From positions 62,001 to 126,000 of the forward strand of contig NZ_BLLG01000012.1 of assembly GCF_011766325.1 (NCBI RefSeq): a DNA stretch of 64,000 nt. The letters run 5' to 3'. The DNA comes from Streptomyces pacificus (GTDB taxonomy: Bacteria > Actinomycetota > Actinomycetes > Streptomycetales > Streptomycetaceae). Made by a program: the position numbers and the translations under genes. Under the pieces are notes generated by a model. It worked only from the letters and a program-made list of their open reading frames with translations. It did not search any database and was not told where the DNA came from. Positions 52,075 to 63,066 of the stretch are shown one piece after another. Each line of letters opens with the position of its first letter. The first letter of the stretch is position 1.

Positions 52075-52724
52075 TTATGAAGCTGACGAGGAAGCGGGCC
52101 ATCATCGCGCTCTCAGTGTGCCTTGCGCTGGTCGCCGCCTGGGCGGGCATCAGCTACGCCACCAACACTCCGCCCTTCAAGAAGCCGAAGGGGACCGTCG
52201 AGGCGGCCGAACTCTGTCCGTCTTTCGGGAACTCGCAGGAGGTGGCGGGCATTCTGAACCGGCTTCTGCCCTACGCGACCAGTTACCGGATCTCCCGGGA
52301 AGGGGGCACCCCCCGCAGCCCGAGCCCCACCGACCTCAACCACCTGTCCAGCTGCACCATCAGTGGTGACGGCCGGCGCTTGCTTCTCGTGCGCACGGAG
52401 ATGGGCGGCTGGAGCAATGAGAAGAGCTGGCGGGACGAGGTGCTCGGCAACACCAACGGGCGGCGGCCGACACCCTTCGACGCCGGACGCTGGGCTTTCT
52501 CCACAACCCCGGAGATCCTCCGGGTCGGAGCAGTCTTCTCTGCCTGTGTCCCCTACGGTGACTCCGGCCTCAGCACCTACGTCCAGCTCCGCGACCCCGC
52601 CCCCGCCGATCGTCTCGACGACCTCCGCCGCCTCACCGAGATCGCCGCGGAGCGGGCCCACGAGGCGGCCCACTGCACCCTCCCCGCGGACACCCCGCAG
52701 CAGCAGGACGCGGCAGGGCGGTAG
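52071..52724 (+). CDS. Exported/membrane-anchored hypothetical protein paired with the effector locus
   Basis: A 217-residue protein with an uncleaved or Sec-type N-terminal helix (AIIALSVCLALVAAWAGISYA) and a soluble domain containing three cysteines (LCPSFGN, LSSCTISGDG, SACVPYGD, HCTLP). GTG at 52071 is preceded by AAGGA and overlaps the stop of the fusion gene. A similar-sized lipoprotein gene (63067-63753) directly follows the partial effector-like gene at 63783, which suggests a conserved large-protein/small-anchored-protein pair. Function unknown. Confidence 0.65.
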   Translation: MIMKLTRKRAIIALSVCLALVAAWAGISYATNTPPFKKPKGTVEAAELCPSFGNSQEVAGILNRLLPYATSYRISREGGTPRSPSPTDLNHLSSCTISGDGRRLLLVRTEMGGWSNEKSWRDEVLGNTNGRRPTPFDAGRWAFSTTPEILRVGAVFSACVPYGDSGLSTYVQLRDPAPADRLDDLRRLTEIAAERAHEAAHCTLPADTPQQQDAAGR

Positions 52725-52894
52725 GACGTGAGGGGGGAGGGCGCGACCGGCGGTCGGGCCCTCTCGGGGTGTCTCAGCAGCCAGTGTCAAGACCGTGAAG
52801 TCAGCGGTTGGGGTGGGGTCGTCAAATGGGCTGAGACGAGCAACGGAGTCCCTGGTAGAACGGTGTCGACCAAGATCACCGTGCAGGAACTCCG

Positions 52895-53316
52895 TTGGAT
52901 ATCCAGTCTGTCATCACCCATACCGTCCGTGTGGCCGGGGGCGGTTCGCGCCCGGCCACCTCGGTGAACTCACGCGGCACATACCCTTCGAAATGATCGA
53001 CGAGGCGCTGCGTGAGACAGGTACCGTCCAGTCACGGCTGCGGGATCTGCCCTCCCGTGTGGTCGTCTACCTGATGCTGGCCGCGGGCCTGTTCCCTGAG
53101 ACCGGCTATCCCGGGGTGTGGCGCAAGCTCACCGGGGCGCTGGTCGGTCTGCCGGTCGCCGCGCCCTCGGCGAGCGCGCTGGCCCAGGCCCGCCGCCGTG
53201 TCGGCAGCAAACCGCTGCGCTGGCTGTTCGACCTGCTCAAAGGCCCCCCGGTCGATGTGCGGGCACCCGGGACACGATGGCGCGGCCTGCTGGTGACCGC
53301 ACTCGACGGCACCATG
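52895..53316 (+). pseudogene. IS4-family transposase N-terminal remnant with frameshift
   Basis: LDIQSVITHTVRVAG in one frame continues, after a one-base slip in the G-run at about 52940, as GRFAPGHLGELTRHIPFEMI and RDLPSRVVVYLMLAAGLFPE in the next, then ALAQARRRVGSKPLRWLFDL and LVTALDGT. This is the N-terminal third of an IS4-type transposase, a different one from that at 49759. It ends abruptly at DGT, the first catalytic Asp. Confidence 0.65.
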
Positions 53317-53475
53317 AGCACTCACTCATCCGCTACCACCTCCCCCGGCCAACGCACCCCCGCACCGGCCGTCACGCTCCGTCCCGCCTACACCCGCCCG
53401 CCGCACACCTACAGCGACGCCCCGTGTACGCGTCGTATCCGGTCACGTGGGGACGGCACCGACAGCGTGGACCAC

Positions 53476-53784
53476 ATGAACAGCGGAACTTCCCCCGCAC
53501 GGCGACCCGACGAGGCCGAGACCGAAGCCGAAACCGAACCCATGGGTGCGTCGAGGATCAGGAGCGAGGCCGAGGAGGCGGCAGAGGAGGAGGCGGAGGC
53601 CGGGACCACCCGCCCCGTCAGCGAGTTCACGATGGCCTTCGTCTCCTCCCCACGCGGCGCACGCCTCGCCCGCCGACTGGTGTCCCAACGGCTCGACGCA
53701 TGGCGGCATCCCTTCGGCGGCCGGGTAAACGACACGCTCACGCTGATCACCGCCGAACTCGCAGCGAACGTGGGCGCGCCATGA
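53476..53784 (+). pseudogene. Truncated anti-sigma/ATP-binding (HATPase) regulator
   Basis: After an acidic low-complexity leader (SEAEEAAEEEAEAG) the frame reads SEFTMAFVSSPRGARLARRL, then LITAELAAN, the N-box start of a Streptomyces RsbW-like HATPase. Right at the N-box the frame becomes VGAP-stop, so the ATP-binding core is missing. It is joined in frame to the upstream IS4 fragment. Start could be ATG 53476 or an upstream codon. Confidence 0.55.
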
Positions 53785-53912
53785 GGCGCTCTGCTGGGCC
53801 TGTTCGGCACAGCGGCCACGCACCCCTGCCGCCGCCCCGTTCGGGACGGCGGACGCGGACGCCCTACCGGGGCCGGGGCCGCGGAGGCCCTACCGGGGAT
53901 GCGGCGGCGTCC

Positions 53913-55076
53913 TCACCCGGCCACGGTCGGCGCCGGGGGCGTCCAGCGGTGGGTGCGCGGCACGCTGCCGCCGACGCCGAAGTCCTTCTTCAGCTGCTCC
54001 GGGATGGCGTAGTGCATGACCCGCCCCCGGGTGAGGGAGGACAGTTCGAGGACGGTGGTGAGGTGGCCGAGGCGGTCCAGGGCCCACGCGCCGAGCGGGG
54101 AGCGGTCCTCGATGCCCTCCAGCGCACCCAGCAGGGTCGGGACCATCCTGGCGACGTTGTCCCAGGCGGTGCGGGGCACCTGGAGCCAGTCGGCGCAGGT
54201 GTCGCCGACCAGATAGCGGATGAGGGCGGAGACGATGGGGTCGAAGAAGGTGCCGGGGACGACCTCCTCGTAGAGGTCGATCAGCTGCCGGGTCAGGTGC
54301 GCGCCCTCTTCTGAGGGGCCCATGTGGCGGAGCATGTACAGGTCGAGGAACTGCCGCGCCTCCTCCAGGTTCTTGGGTACGGCCTCCTGGTCGACGCCGA
54401 GGATCGCGCCGACCACGCGCCAGGCGTAGAAGTAGGCTTCGGCGCCCTCGGTGGACATGTGGATGTTCAGCCGGTGCAGGCTGTCGAGGACGAGGAGGGA
54501 GAAGAACATCTGCCCGCCGATCATGTCCTCCTGGCAAATCGGCGTCCCCAGCGCCCCGGTGTCCCAGCGGTCCTCGCGCTTGAGGTGGTGGCGGATCGAC
54601 GCGTGCAGCAGACGCACCTTCTGCGCGGCCGGGATGAACCGGCTGCCGGCCTCGAAGGCGTCGGGCTGCATCAGGTAGACGGTGAACTGGCCCGTCTCGG
54701 CCATCCGCTTCGACGGGTAGTCCAGACCGTGGGTGGCCGACAGCAGTCTGGCGACATGCGGGACGACGTAGCAGGCGGGCATGGAGGCGAAGGAGAGCGC
54801 GGTGGCGATGTGGACGTTGTTGTCGATGAAGAACAGCCGCGCCCTCTCCATCTCCCCCCAGTCCACCCAGGCGGGCGGGGTCCCTGTCGCCTGGAGGTAC
54901 TCGCGGGCGACGTCGGGCAGCCCCTCGGGCAGCGGCGAGCCGGCGGTGGAGACGTGGCGCATCAGCGAGTTGAACGTACCGACCTCGCCGCGTTCGAAGA
55001 GGGTGGCGACGACGGCGTCGGCGAGTTCGTCCCCGGACCGGCGCAGGGCGTCCATCGAGGCTTCGGTGCAGGTCAT
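53913..55076 (-). CDS. MpaB/latex-clearing-protein-type oxygenase (DUF2236)
   Basis: A 387-residue soluble helical protein of the DUF2236 group, which includes rubber oxygenase Lcp and fungal MpaB, which cleaves a farnesyl chain in mycophenolic acid synthesis. Family-type segments are FNSLMRHVSTAGSPLPEGLP, ARLFFIDNNVHIATALSFAS, TGQFTVYLMQPDAFEAGSRF and KVRLLHASIRHHLKREDRWD (His-rich helix likely involved in haem). ATG at 55076. The polyprenyl synthase lies upstream on the same strand, so an isoprenoid product is the natural substrate. Specific reaction unknown. Confidence 0.82.
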   Translation of the reverse strand: MTCTEASMDALRRSGDELADAVVATLFERGEVGTFNSLMRHVSTAGSPLPEGLPDVAREYLQATGTPPAWVDWGEMERARLFFIDNNVHIATALSFASMPACYVVPHVARLLSATHGLDYPSKRMAETGQFTVYLMQPDAFEAGSRFIPAAQKVRLLHASIRHHLKREDRWDTGALGTPICQEDMIGGQMFFSLLVLDSLHRLNIHMSTEGAEAYFYAWRVVGAILGVDQEAVPKNLEEARQFLDLYMLRHMGPSEEGAHLTRQLIDLYEEVVPGTFFDPIVSALIRYLVGDTCADWLQVPRTAWDNVARMVPTLLGALEGIEDRSPLGAWALDRLGHLTTVLELSSLTRGRVMHYAIPEQLKKDFGVGGSVPRTHRWTPPAPTVAG

Positions 55077-55144
55077 GTCGGAAGTCCTTCCCGTCAGGCC
55101 GCACCTGGTGGGGAGCGGTCCTGCCGCGCTGTCGGTCAGCGGGT

Positions 55145-55196
55145 CGGCGGTGGCGGTCGGCGGTGGCGGTCGGCGGTGGCGGTCGGCGGTGGCGGT
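55145..55196. repeat. 13-bp minisatellite (CGGCGGTGGCGGT)x4
   Basis: Four exact 13-bp copies lie between the polyprenyl synthase stop (55207) and the oxygenase start (55076). On the minus strand they form part of the intercistronic leader and could alter spacing by slippage. Confidence 0.9.
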
Positions 55197-55206
55197 CGGT
55201 AGTGGG

Positions 55207-56265
55207 TCAGTGGTGGCGGTCGGTGGCCAGCCGGGCCAGTTCGGTCAGGGCCTGTCTCGCCGCACCGGGCAGGTCGAGGCCGTCCAGGCGGCCGACGGAC
55301 TCCCCCACCCTGTCGGCGATCATGTCCTCCACCTGTTCCGGCGCCTTGAGCGCGCGCATCAGCTCGCGTGCCCGACGCAGATCCGCCCCGTCGAGGTCCT
55401 GGCGCCCCAGCAGGACGGCGAGTTGCTCGCGCTGCGCCGGCCCGGCGGCCTGCCACGCCTGGGCGAGCAGCGTGGTGGGCCGGTGGCCGCGGAGGTCGTC
55501 CAGGGCGGCCTTGCCGGTGCGCTCGGTCTCACCGAACAGGCCGAGCAGGTCGTCACGCAGCTGGAACGCCTCCCCCAGCGGCAGCCCGTAGGCGGAGAGG
55601 CCGGTACGCAACTCCCGCGCGGCGCCACCGAGCAGGCCGCCGATGAGCAGAGGCTGCTCGACGGTGTACTTGGCGGTCTTGTAGCGGACGACCTTCAGGG
55701 ACACGCCGGTGTCGGGGCGGGTGCCGGACGTGAGGATCTCCAGGCATTCGCCCGCGACCAGTTCCCGGGCGAGCTCTCCCCACAGCGGCCGGGCCCTGGC
55801 GAGGTAGGCCGCGGGGAGACCGCTGGTGGCGAACAACTGGCCTGCCAGTGCCATCAGATGGTCCCCGACCAGCATGGCCAGTGACCGGGCGGCGGCATTC
55901 GCCCGGGGGCGGCCGGTGACGGCGGACCGCAGGGCCATGTGCGCCGTGGGCAGATGGTGGCGCAGCGGGCTGTCGTCGATGAGGTCGTCGTGGACGATGG
56001 CCGCGGCATGGACCAGTTCCATCGAGGCCGCCGCCCGGGCCATCGCGTCGCTGTCGGGCTGGCCGGCGGCACGCCACCCCCAGTAGCAGAAGGCGGCACG
56101 TAATCGCTTGCCGTGCCCGACCGACGCCCGCAACTGATCCGCCACCGGCCGCAACGCCTCGTCGATGGCGAGCAGCCGTCCTGCCTCCTCGGATACGAAG
56201 TCGGCCAGCAGGGCGTCGATCCGGCCCTTGAACCCGGCCGGGTCCCAGCGCTCAGGCATCGCCAC
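55207..56265 (-). CDS. Polyprenyl diphosphate synthase (GGPP-synthase-like)
   Basis: A 352-residue trans-prenyltransferase that elongates allylic diphosphates with IPP. Substrate motif GKRLR at 52-56, first Asp-rich motif DDLIDD at 93-98 and second motif QLRDDLLGLFG (238-242, last Asp replaced by Gly as often in actinobacteria). The small/aliphatic residues before the first motif suggest medium chain length (C20-C30), which I cannot fix by eye. GTG at 56265 or ATG at 56259; the first overlaps the upstream gene. It is coupled to the 93-aa gene upstream and followed by the oxygenase. Confidence 0.9.
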   Translation of the reverse strand: MAMPERWDPAGFKGRIDALLADFVSEEAGRLLAIDEALRPVADQLRASVGHGKRLRAAFCYWGWRAAGQPDSDAMARAAASMELVHAAAIVHDDLIDDSPLRHHLPTAHMALRSAVTGRPRANAAARSLAMLVGDHLMALAGQLFATSGLPAAYLARARPLWGELARELVAGECLEILTSGTRPDTGVSLKVVRYKTAKYTVEQPLLIGGLLGGAARELRTGLSAYGLPLGEAFQLRDDLLGLFGETERTGKAALDDLRGHRPTTLLAQAWQAAGPAQREQLAVLLGRQDLDGADLRRARELMRALKAPEQVEDMIADRVGESVGRLDGLDLPGAARQALTELARLATDRHH

Positions 56266-56533
56266 CGGAGGCCGCCCGCCTGGCCTCGGCGTGCCGGGCC
56301 AGCACCTCCAGATGGGCCGGCGGCACCGCGAGGCGGTCCACCGCGATACGGCCGCGGGCGATCAGGTCCTGCTGCGCTTCCCGGGCCAGTTCCGGTCCGT
56401 CGGAGCGGCGCAGCAACTGCCGCACGGTCCCGGCGACGGAGCCGGCGGTGCTCACCACGAGGTCCGCCAGCCCCGCCGCGAGCAGTACCGCCTGCTCGTC
56501 CAGCCCTGGCCCGCTGCGCGGAGTGTGTGTCAT
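56252..56533 (-). CDS. Small conserved protein upstream of polyprenyl synthase
   Basis: A 93-residue, mostly helical soluble protein (AVLLAAGLADLVVSTAGSVA, VRQLLRRSDGPELAREAQQD, LARHAEARRAA). ATG at 56533 follows AGGGGGA. Its end overlaps the start of the polyprenyl synthase gene. I recognise no family; the overlap suggests a dedicated accessory protein. Confidence 0.65.
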   Translation of the reverse strand: MTHTPRSGPGLDEQAVLLAAGLADLVVSTAGSVAGTVRQLLRRSDGPELAREAQQDLIARGRIAVDRLAVPPAHLEVLARHAEARRAASGGDA

Positions 56534-57207
56534 CCGATCCCCCTGTACTGTCGATCAGCTGTGACGAACGGCCGGCGGCGGGCCGCGGGCGACGGGTGCT
56601 GTGGATGGTGGGTGGCGGGCGGTGGGCGATGTGCTGCGGCGCGACGGCGGTGTGCGGCCTGCGGCGTCGGCGGGCGCCGCATGCGGTATGCGGTGCACGA
56701 CGAACGGCCAACACGGCGGCAGCACCCCGCATATGCACCCGTCGCTGCCACACTTGCCCGAGCGGCTTCGCCTCGTTGCCGGGGTGGTGGGCCCCGGCCC
56801 CCCGACCACCGCCGCCCCGGCGTGGACGCCCTGACCGGCATCAGCGGCAGCACCCCGGTCCACGCCGGCCGGCGGAGTCCACCCGTGACGTGCTCCCCCA
56901 CGCTTCTCCTCAGGTCACGGCGGCACGGCTTCGTGCCGCTCGCTCTCCAGGAAACCCGACGCACGGCCGAAGGCGCCGTCCTCCCCACGCAAACCACCCC
57001 TTCGTGGGACGGAACCGCCCGCAGCCCCACCCGCGCCGCCCACGGCGGTCGCCTCCGCCGGAGCTCCCGACTTCGCGCCGGGCCGCCCCGTAATGCCCGC
57101 GCCGCTCCGTACTGCCCCGTGCCGCCCGTACTGCCGGTGCGGGGCAACGCAGGGCGGCCCGGGGGCGTCGCGGGTGCGGGCGCACGGCCGCGCCGGTCAG
57201 GCGCCGG
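56534..57207. other. Gene-free 0.67-kb region
   Basis: Between the polyprenyl synthase operon and the UvrA-like gene (both minus strand) no frame has convincing homology. The part near 56600-56720 has G-rich imperfect repeats (ggcgggcggtgggcgatg; gccgcatgcggtatgcgg). The rest is proline/arginine-coding noise in all frames. It should contain the promoter of the operon starting at 56533. Confidence 0.6.
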
Positions 57208-59667
<2,460 letters not shown>

Positions 59668-59776
59668 GGCGCCCCTTCCGTGTGTCCGGCGCGGCAGGCC
59701 GCCGTCCTGCGAGACGGTGACGAATTCCTGAGGGTCACGATTCATGGAACTCAAGCGTATATCTGCAAAACCGGTG

Positions 59777-59821
59777 GAGACTTCCAACGGTGATTTCCCC
59801 GTTCACCCCGGATAAAGTCTC
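59777..59821. promoter_or_regulatory. Divergent promoter/operator between uvrA-like and tioE-like genes
   Basis: The spacer has nested inverted repeats: GAGACTT (59777-59783) with AAGTCTC (59815-59821), and inside it AACGG...CCGTT and GGTGA...TCACC. It ends five bases before the regulator start. MerR-type regulators bind such spaced dyads between the promoter boxes, so this is the likely site of control for both genes. Confidence 0.5.
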
Positions 59822-59826
59822 AAGGC

Positions 59827-60588
59827 GTGAAGCATCTGCGCCCCGTCGACCTGGCCCGTGAGCACGGCATCTCCACCCAGGCCGTCCGCAACTACGAGCG
59901 GGACGGCTACCTCCCGGCCGCCCTGCGCGCCCCCTCCGGCTACCGCCGCTACACCGAGACCCACGCGACGGCCCTGCGGGCCTATCTGGCGCTCGTCCAG
60001 GCGTACGGGCACGCCATGGGCGGCGAGATCATGCGTTCGCTCAACACGGGCGACCTCGACGCCGCGCTGACGGCCGTCGACCGCGGCCACGCCCAGCTGC
60101 TGCGCGACCGGAGCACCCTGGACGCCGTGGGGCGGGCGGTCGAGCACCTCACCTCGGACCGCGGCGCCGCCGAACACACTCCCGCCGACCGCACCCCGCT
60201 CAGCATCGGCGAACTCGCCCGCCGGCTGGGAGTCACCGCGGCGACCCTGCGCAACTGGGAGGCGGTGGGCATCCTCGCCCCGGTCCGGGAACCCGTCACC
60301 GGGCACCGCTCGTTCGGCGCCGCGGACATACGCGACGCAGAACTCGCCCATCTCCTGCGGCGCGGGGGCTACCCGCTGGCGCACATCCGCACGGTGGTCC
60401 GGCAGGTCCGCACGGCCGGAGGCACCGAGGCGCTGTCCGCCGCCCTCGACGACTGGCGGGGGCGGCTCACCGCCCGCGGTGTGGCGATGCTCGAGGCGGC
60501 GGCCCGGCTCGCCGGGTACACGGCGCTGCTGGACACCGCCCGGGCCGGACGGCGGACCACCGCCCAGCGGGAGCTGCCGGGTCGATGA
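59827..60588 (+). CDS. TioE-type MerR-family regulator with two DNA-binding domains
   Basis: A 253-residue regulator with a MerR-like helix-turn-helix at the N-terminus (VDLAREHGISTQAVRNYERD, YLPAALRAPSGYRRYTE) and a second, complete MerR helix-turn-helix at about 127-190 (SIGELARRLGVTAATLRNWE, APVREPVTGHRSFGAADIRD). This duplicated layout is characteristic of TioE proteins, named from the thiocoraline cluster. GTG at 59827. It is divergent from the UvrA-like gene and probably induces it in response to a DNA-binding drug. Confidence 0.88.
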   Translation: MKHLRPVDLAREHGISTQAVRNYERDGYLPAALRAPSGYRRYTETHATALRAYLALVQAYGHAMGGEIMRSLNTGDLDAALTAVDRGHAQLLRDRSTLDAVGRAVEHLTSDRGAAEHTPADRTPLSIGELARRLGVTAATLRNWEAVGILAPVREPVTGHRSFGAADIRDAELAHLLRRGGYPLAHIRTVVRQVRTAGGTEALSAALDDWRGRLTARGVAMLEAAARLAGYTALLDTARAGRRTTAQRELPGR

Positions 60589-60725
60589 GACCGGGTGCCG
60601 TCGCCGTGTACGGGTGGGCACGCGGCGCCCGCTGCCCGGCAGGTCGCCGACCGGGCGACATCCATCGGAGCGGAGGCGGTGCTCCACGACCGGCGGCCAC
60701 CCGCCGACGGCCACGGCGATGTCCC

Positions 60726-61640
60726 TCAGGGCGGGGGCAGCGCCGTGAGGGACATCGCCGTGGCCGTCGCCTTCGCAAGGTGTCCGAGCAGGGCCGCGAC
60801 GGCCGGCGGGTGCGGCGGCTCTCCGTGGACCGCGGCGCTGACCACCCTCTCCTGGTCCGGCAGCCGTACCGGCCGCACAGCGTGGTCGAGTCGGGCCGCC
60901 AGGGCCAGACCGGGCAGCGTGGTGACGCCAAGCCCGGCGGCGACGAGGGCCTGGACGGCGACGTAGTCGTCGGTGGTGAAGGCGATGTCGGGGGTGAAGC
61001 CCGCGGCCTCGCAGCAGCGCACCAGCCGGGTGCGGCACCGTTCGCAGCCGGTGATCCACCGTCGCGTGGCGTGGTCGCCGATCCGGTCGCCCGGCAGGCC
61101 GGCCGGGGTCACCAGGTAGACGGGCTCGGTGAGCAGAGGAGTTCGGCGCAGCCCGTCCTCGGCTGCTGGTGGGCCCGAGTACGGGCCCGAGTAGTCGAAC
61201 AGCAGGGCGATGTCGACCTCGCCCGAGCGCAGCAGCCGGGTCGCCTCGGGCGGTTCGGCCTCGGTGAGGCGCAGTTCGACGTCGGGGTGCGCGGCGGCGA
61301 ACGCGGCGGCGGCCGGCGGGACGAAGGTGCCCAGGGCCGAGGGGAAAGCGGCCAGACGTACCCGTCCCGCGTGCAGGCCGGTGTGGGCGGCGAGTTCGTC
61401 CTCTGCGGCCTCCAGGCGCCCCAGGATCTCCTCGGCCCGCTCGGCCAGCATCCGGCCGGCGCCGGTCAGCCGGACGCCGCGCCCCACCCGCTGCACGAGC
61501 CGGCTGCCCGTCTCGGCCTCCAGCCGGGCCAGATGATGGCTGACCGACGGCTGGGCATAGCCCAGGGCGCGAGCGGCGGCGGTGACCGAGCCATGGCGGG
61601 CGACCGCGGCGAGCACGCGCAGGCGGGTGACGTCGAGCAT
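60726..61640 (-). CDS. LysR-family transcriptional regulator
   Basis: A 304-residue LysR protein. N-terminal HTH (LRVLAAVARHGSVTAAARAL, YAQPSVSHHLARLEAETGS), then a substrate-binding domain (GRVRLAAFPSALGTFVPPAA, DIALLFDYSG, VAAGLGVTTLPGLAL). ATG at 61640. Divergent from the PLP-dependent dehydratase at 61725; LysR proteins usually control such a neighbour. The intervening 84 nt carry a dyad (see next entry). Confidence 0.92.
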   Translation of the reverse strand: MLDVTRLRVLAAVARHGSVTAAARALGYAQPSVSHHLARLEAETGSRLVQRVGRGVRLTGAGRMLAERAEEILGRLEAAEDELAAHTGLHAGRVRLAAFPSALGTFVPPAAAAFAAAHPDVELRLTEAEPPEATRLLRSGEVDIALLFDYSGPYSGPPAAEDGLRRTPLLTEPVYLVTPAGLPGDRIGDHATRRWITGCERCRTRLVRCCEAAGFTPDIAFTTDDYVAVQALVAAGLGVTTLPGLALAARLDHAVRPVRLPDQERVVSAAVHGEPPHPPAVAALLGHLAKATATAMSLTALPPP

Positions 61641-61650
61641 GCGGACAACA

Positions 61651-61667
61651 TATCGATGAGCTTGATA
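61651..61667. promoter_or_regulatory. LysR-type dyad between divergent genes
   Basis: TATCGATGAGCTTGATA (17 bp) contains TATC...GATA arms and the T-N11-A pattern of LysR boxes, located 11 nt upstream of the LysR start and 58 nt upstream of the dehydratase start. Likely recognition site for the LysR product. Confidence 0.45.
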
Positions 61668-61724
61668 GGTGGGCGCGAGAACTGGCATTGGACCGATGCG
61701 GCGGCATGCCGGGACGATGGCGGC

Positions 61725-62795
61725 ATGCCCAAGCCTCCTGCCTTCGCCGACGTCCTCGCCGCCCGGGACCTTCTCTCCGGCTACCTGCCCGCCACCCCGA
61801 TGTGGTCGTATCCCCTGCTCGACGCGGTGGCCGGTACGACCGTCCACGTCAAGCACGAGAACGCCCAGCCCGTCGGAGCGTTCAAGGTGCGCGGCGGGCT
61901 GACGCTGCTGTCCGGCCTGACGCCTGCGCAGCGCGCCCGCGGCCTGGTCACCTACTCCACCGGAAACCACGCCCAGTCCCTGGCCTACGCCTGCGCCGCC
62001 TTCGGCGCCTCCTGCACGGTGGTGATGCCGGAGACGGTCCCCGAGGCGAAGGCGCGGGCGGCGTCTGCGCTCGGCGCCGAGGTGGTACTGCACGGTCCGG
62101 ACATGGGTGCCGCGCAGGAGCGGGCCGAGCAGCTGGCGGCCGACGGCGACCGGCATCTGGTCAGTCCCGGCGACACCCCGGCCCTGCTGGCCGGCGTCGG
62201 CACCCTGTATCTGGAGCTCTTCGAGGCCCGGCCCGATCTCGACGCGGTCGTGGTGCCCGTCGGTTCCGGCACCGGAGCCGCGGCGGCCTGCCTGGTCGCC
62301 GCGGAACTCGCCCCGGACTGCCGGGTGATCGCGGTGCAGTCGTCAGCGGCACCGGCGGCGCACGACTCGTGGCGGGAGGGCGTCTGCGTCCGTCGCCCCA
62401 ACCGCACCACCGTGGAGGGCCTGGCCACCGGACGGGGCTTCACCCTGCCGCAGCACGTCATGCGCTCCCAACTCGCCGACTTCCACCTGGTCTCCGACCA
62501 GCAGATCGCCGCGGCACAGCGGCTCCTCGCCGGCCATGCGCACACCCTCGCCGAAGGCGCCGGAGCCGCCGCACTGGCCGCCGTACTGGCCAGGCCGCAG
62601 GAGTTCACCGGGCAGCGCGTCGCCGTGGTCTGCACCGGCGGCAACGCCTCCGCCGGCGATATCGCCGCACTGGGCGAGGGGACCGCGCGGGACGGGGGTG
62701 TCACACTGGACGGGGGCGCTGCACTGCGCGAGGGAGCCGCCTCGGACGAGGACCCCACAACGGACGAGGGTGCCGCATCAGCGCCGAGGGGATGA
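61725..62795 (+). CDS. PLP-dependent threonine/serine dehydratase-like enzyme
   Basis: A 356-residue fold-type II PLP enzyme. The Schiff-base lysine is in VGAFKVRGGL, substrate loop STGNHAQ, phosphate-binding glycine loop VVPVGSGTGAAAA and C-terminal VVCTGGNAS. It resembles catabolic threonine/serine dehydratases or racemase-like relatives, giving 2-oxoacids and ammonia; no ACT domain is present, so allosteric biosynthetic IlvA is excluded. The last ~30 residues (LDGGAALREGAASDEDPTTD) are low-complexity. ATG at 61725. Likely regulated by the divergent LysR protein. Confidence 0.88.
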   Translation: MPKPPAFADVLAARDLLSGYLPATPMWSYPLLDAVAGTTVHVKHENAQPVGAFKVRGGLTLLSGLTPAQRARGLVTYSTGNHAQSLAYACAAFGASCTVVMPETVPEAKARAASALGAEVVLHGPDMGAAQERAEQLAADGDRHLVSPGDTPALLAGVGTLYLELFEARPDLDAVVVPVGSGTGAAAACLVAAELAPDCRVIAVQSSAAPAAHDSWREGVCVRRPNRTTVEGLATGRGFTLPQHVMRSQLADFHLVSDQQIAAAQRLLAGHAHTLAEGAGAAALAAVLARPQEFTGQRVAVVCTGGNASAGDIAALGEGTARDGGVTLDGGAALREGAASDEDPTTDEGAASAPRG

Positions 62796-63066
62796 TCACG
62801 TGGGACCGCGGGGCATACGCAGTGCTCGTCCGGGTCCTCGCCGAGAGGGGCGAGGGGCTGCTCCGCACCGTCCGGCGAAGGGAGCCGGGCCTGACCGGGC
62901 ATGAACCGTGGATGAGCGCGGGGCCGGCCCTCGCCGAAGGCGAGGTCCTCGCGCCGCCCGTCCGCGGCGCAGCAAAGCCGGCACCCGGCACCCGGCAGAC
63001 GTCCCCTCCACCGGACGGGAAGAGCCCCTGGCCCCTGATCACGGCCGTTCCCACAGGCGCCGGCGG

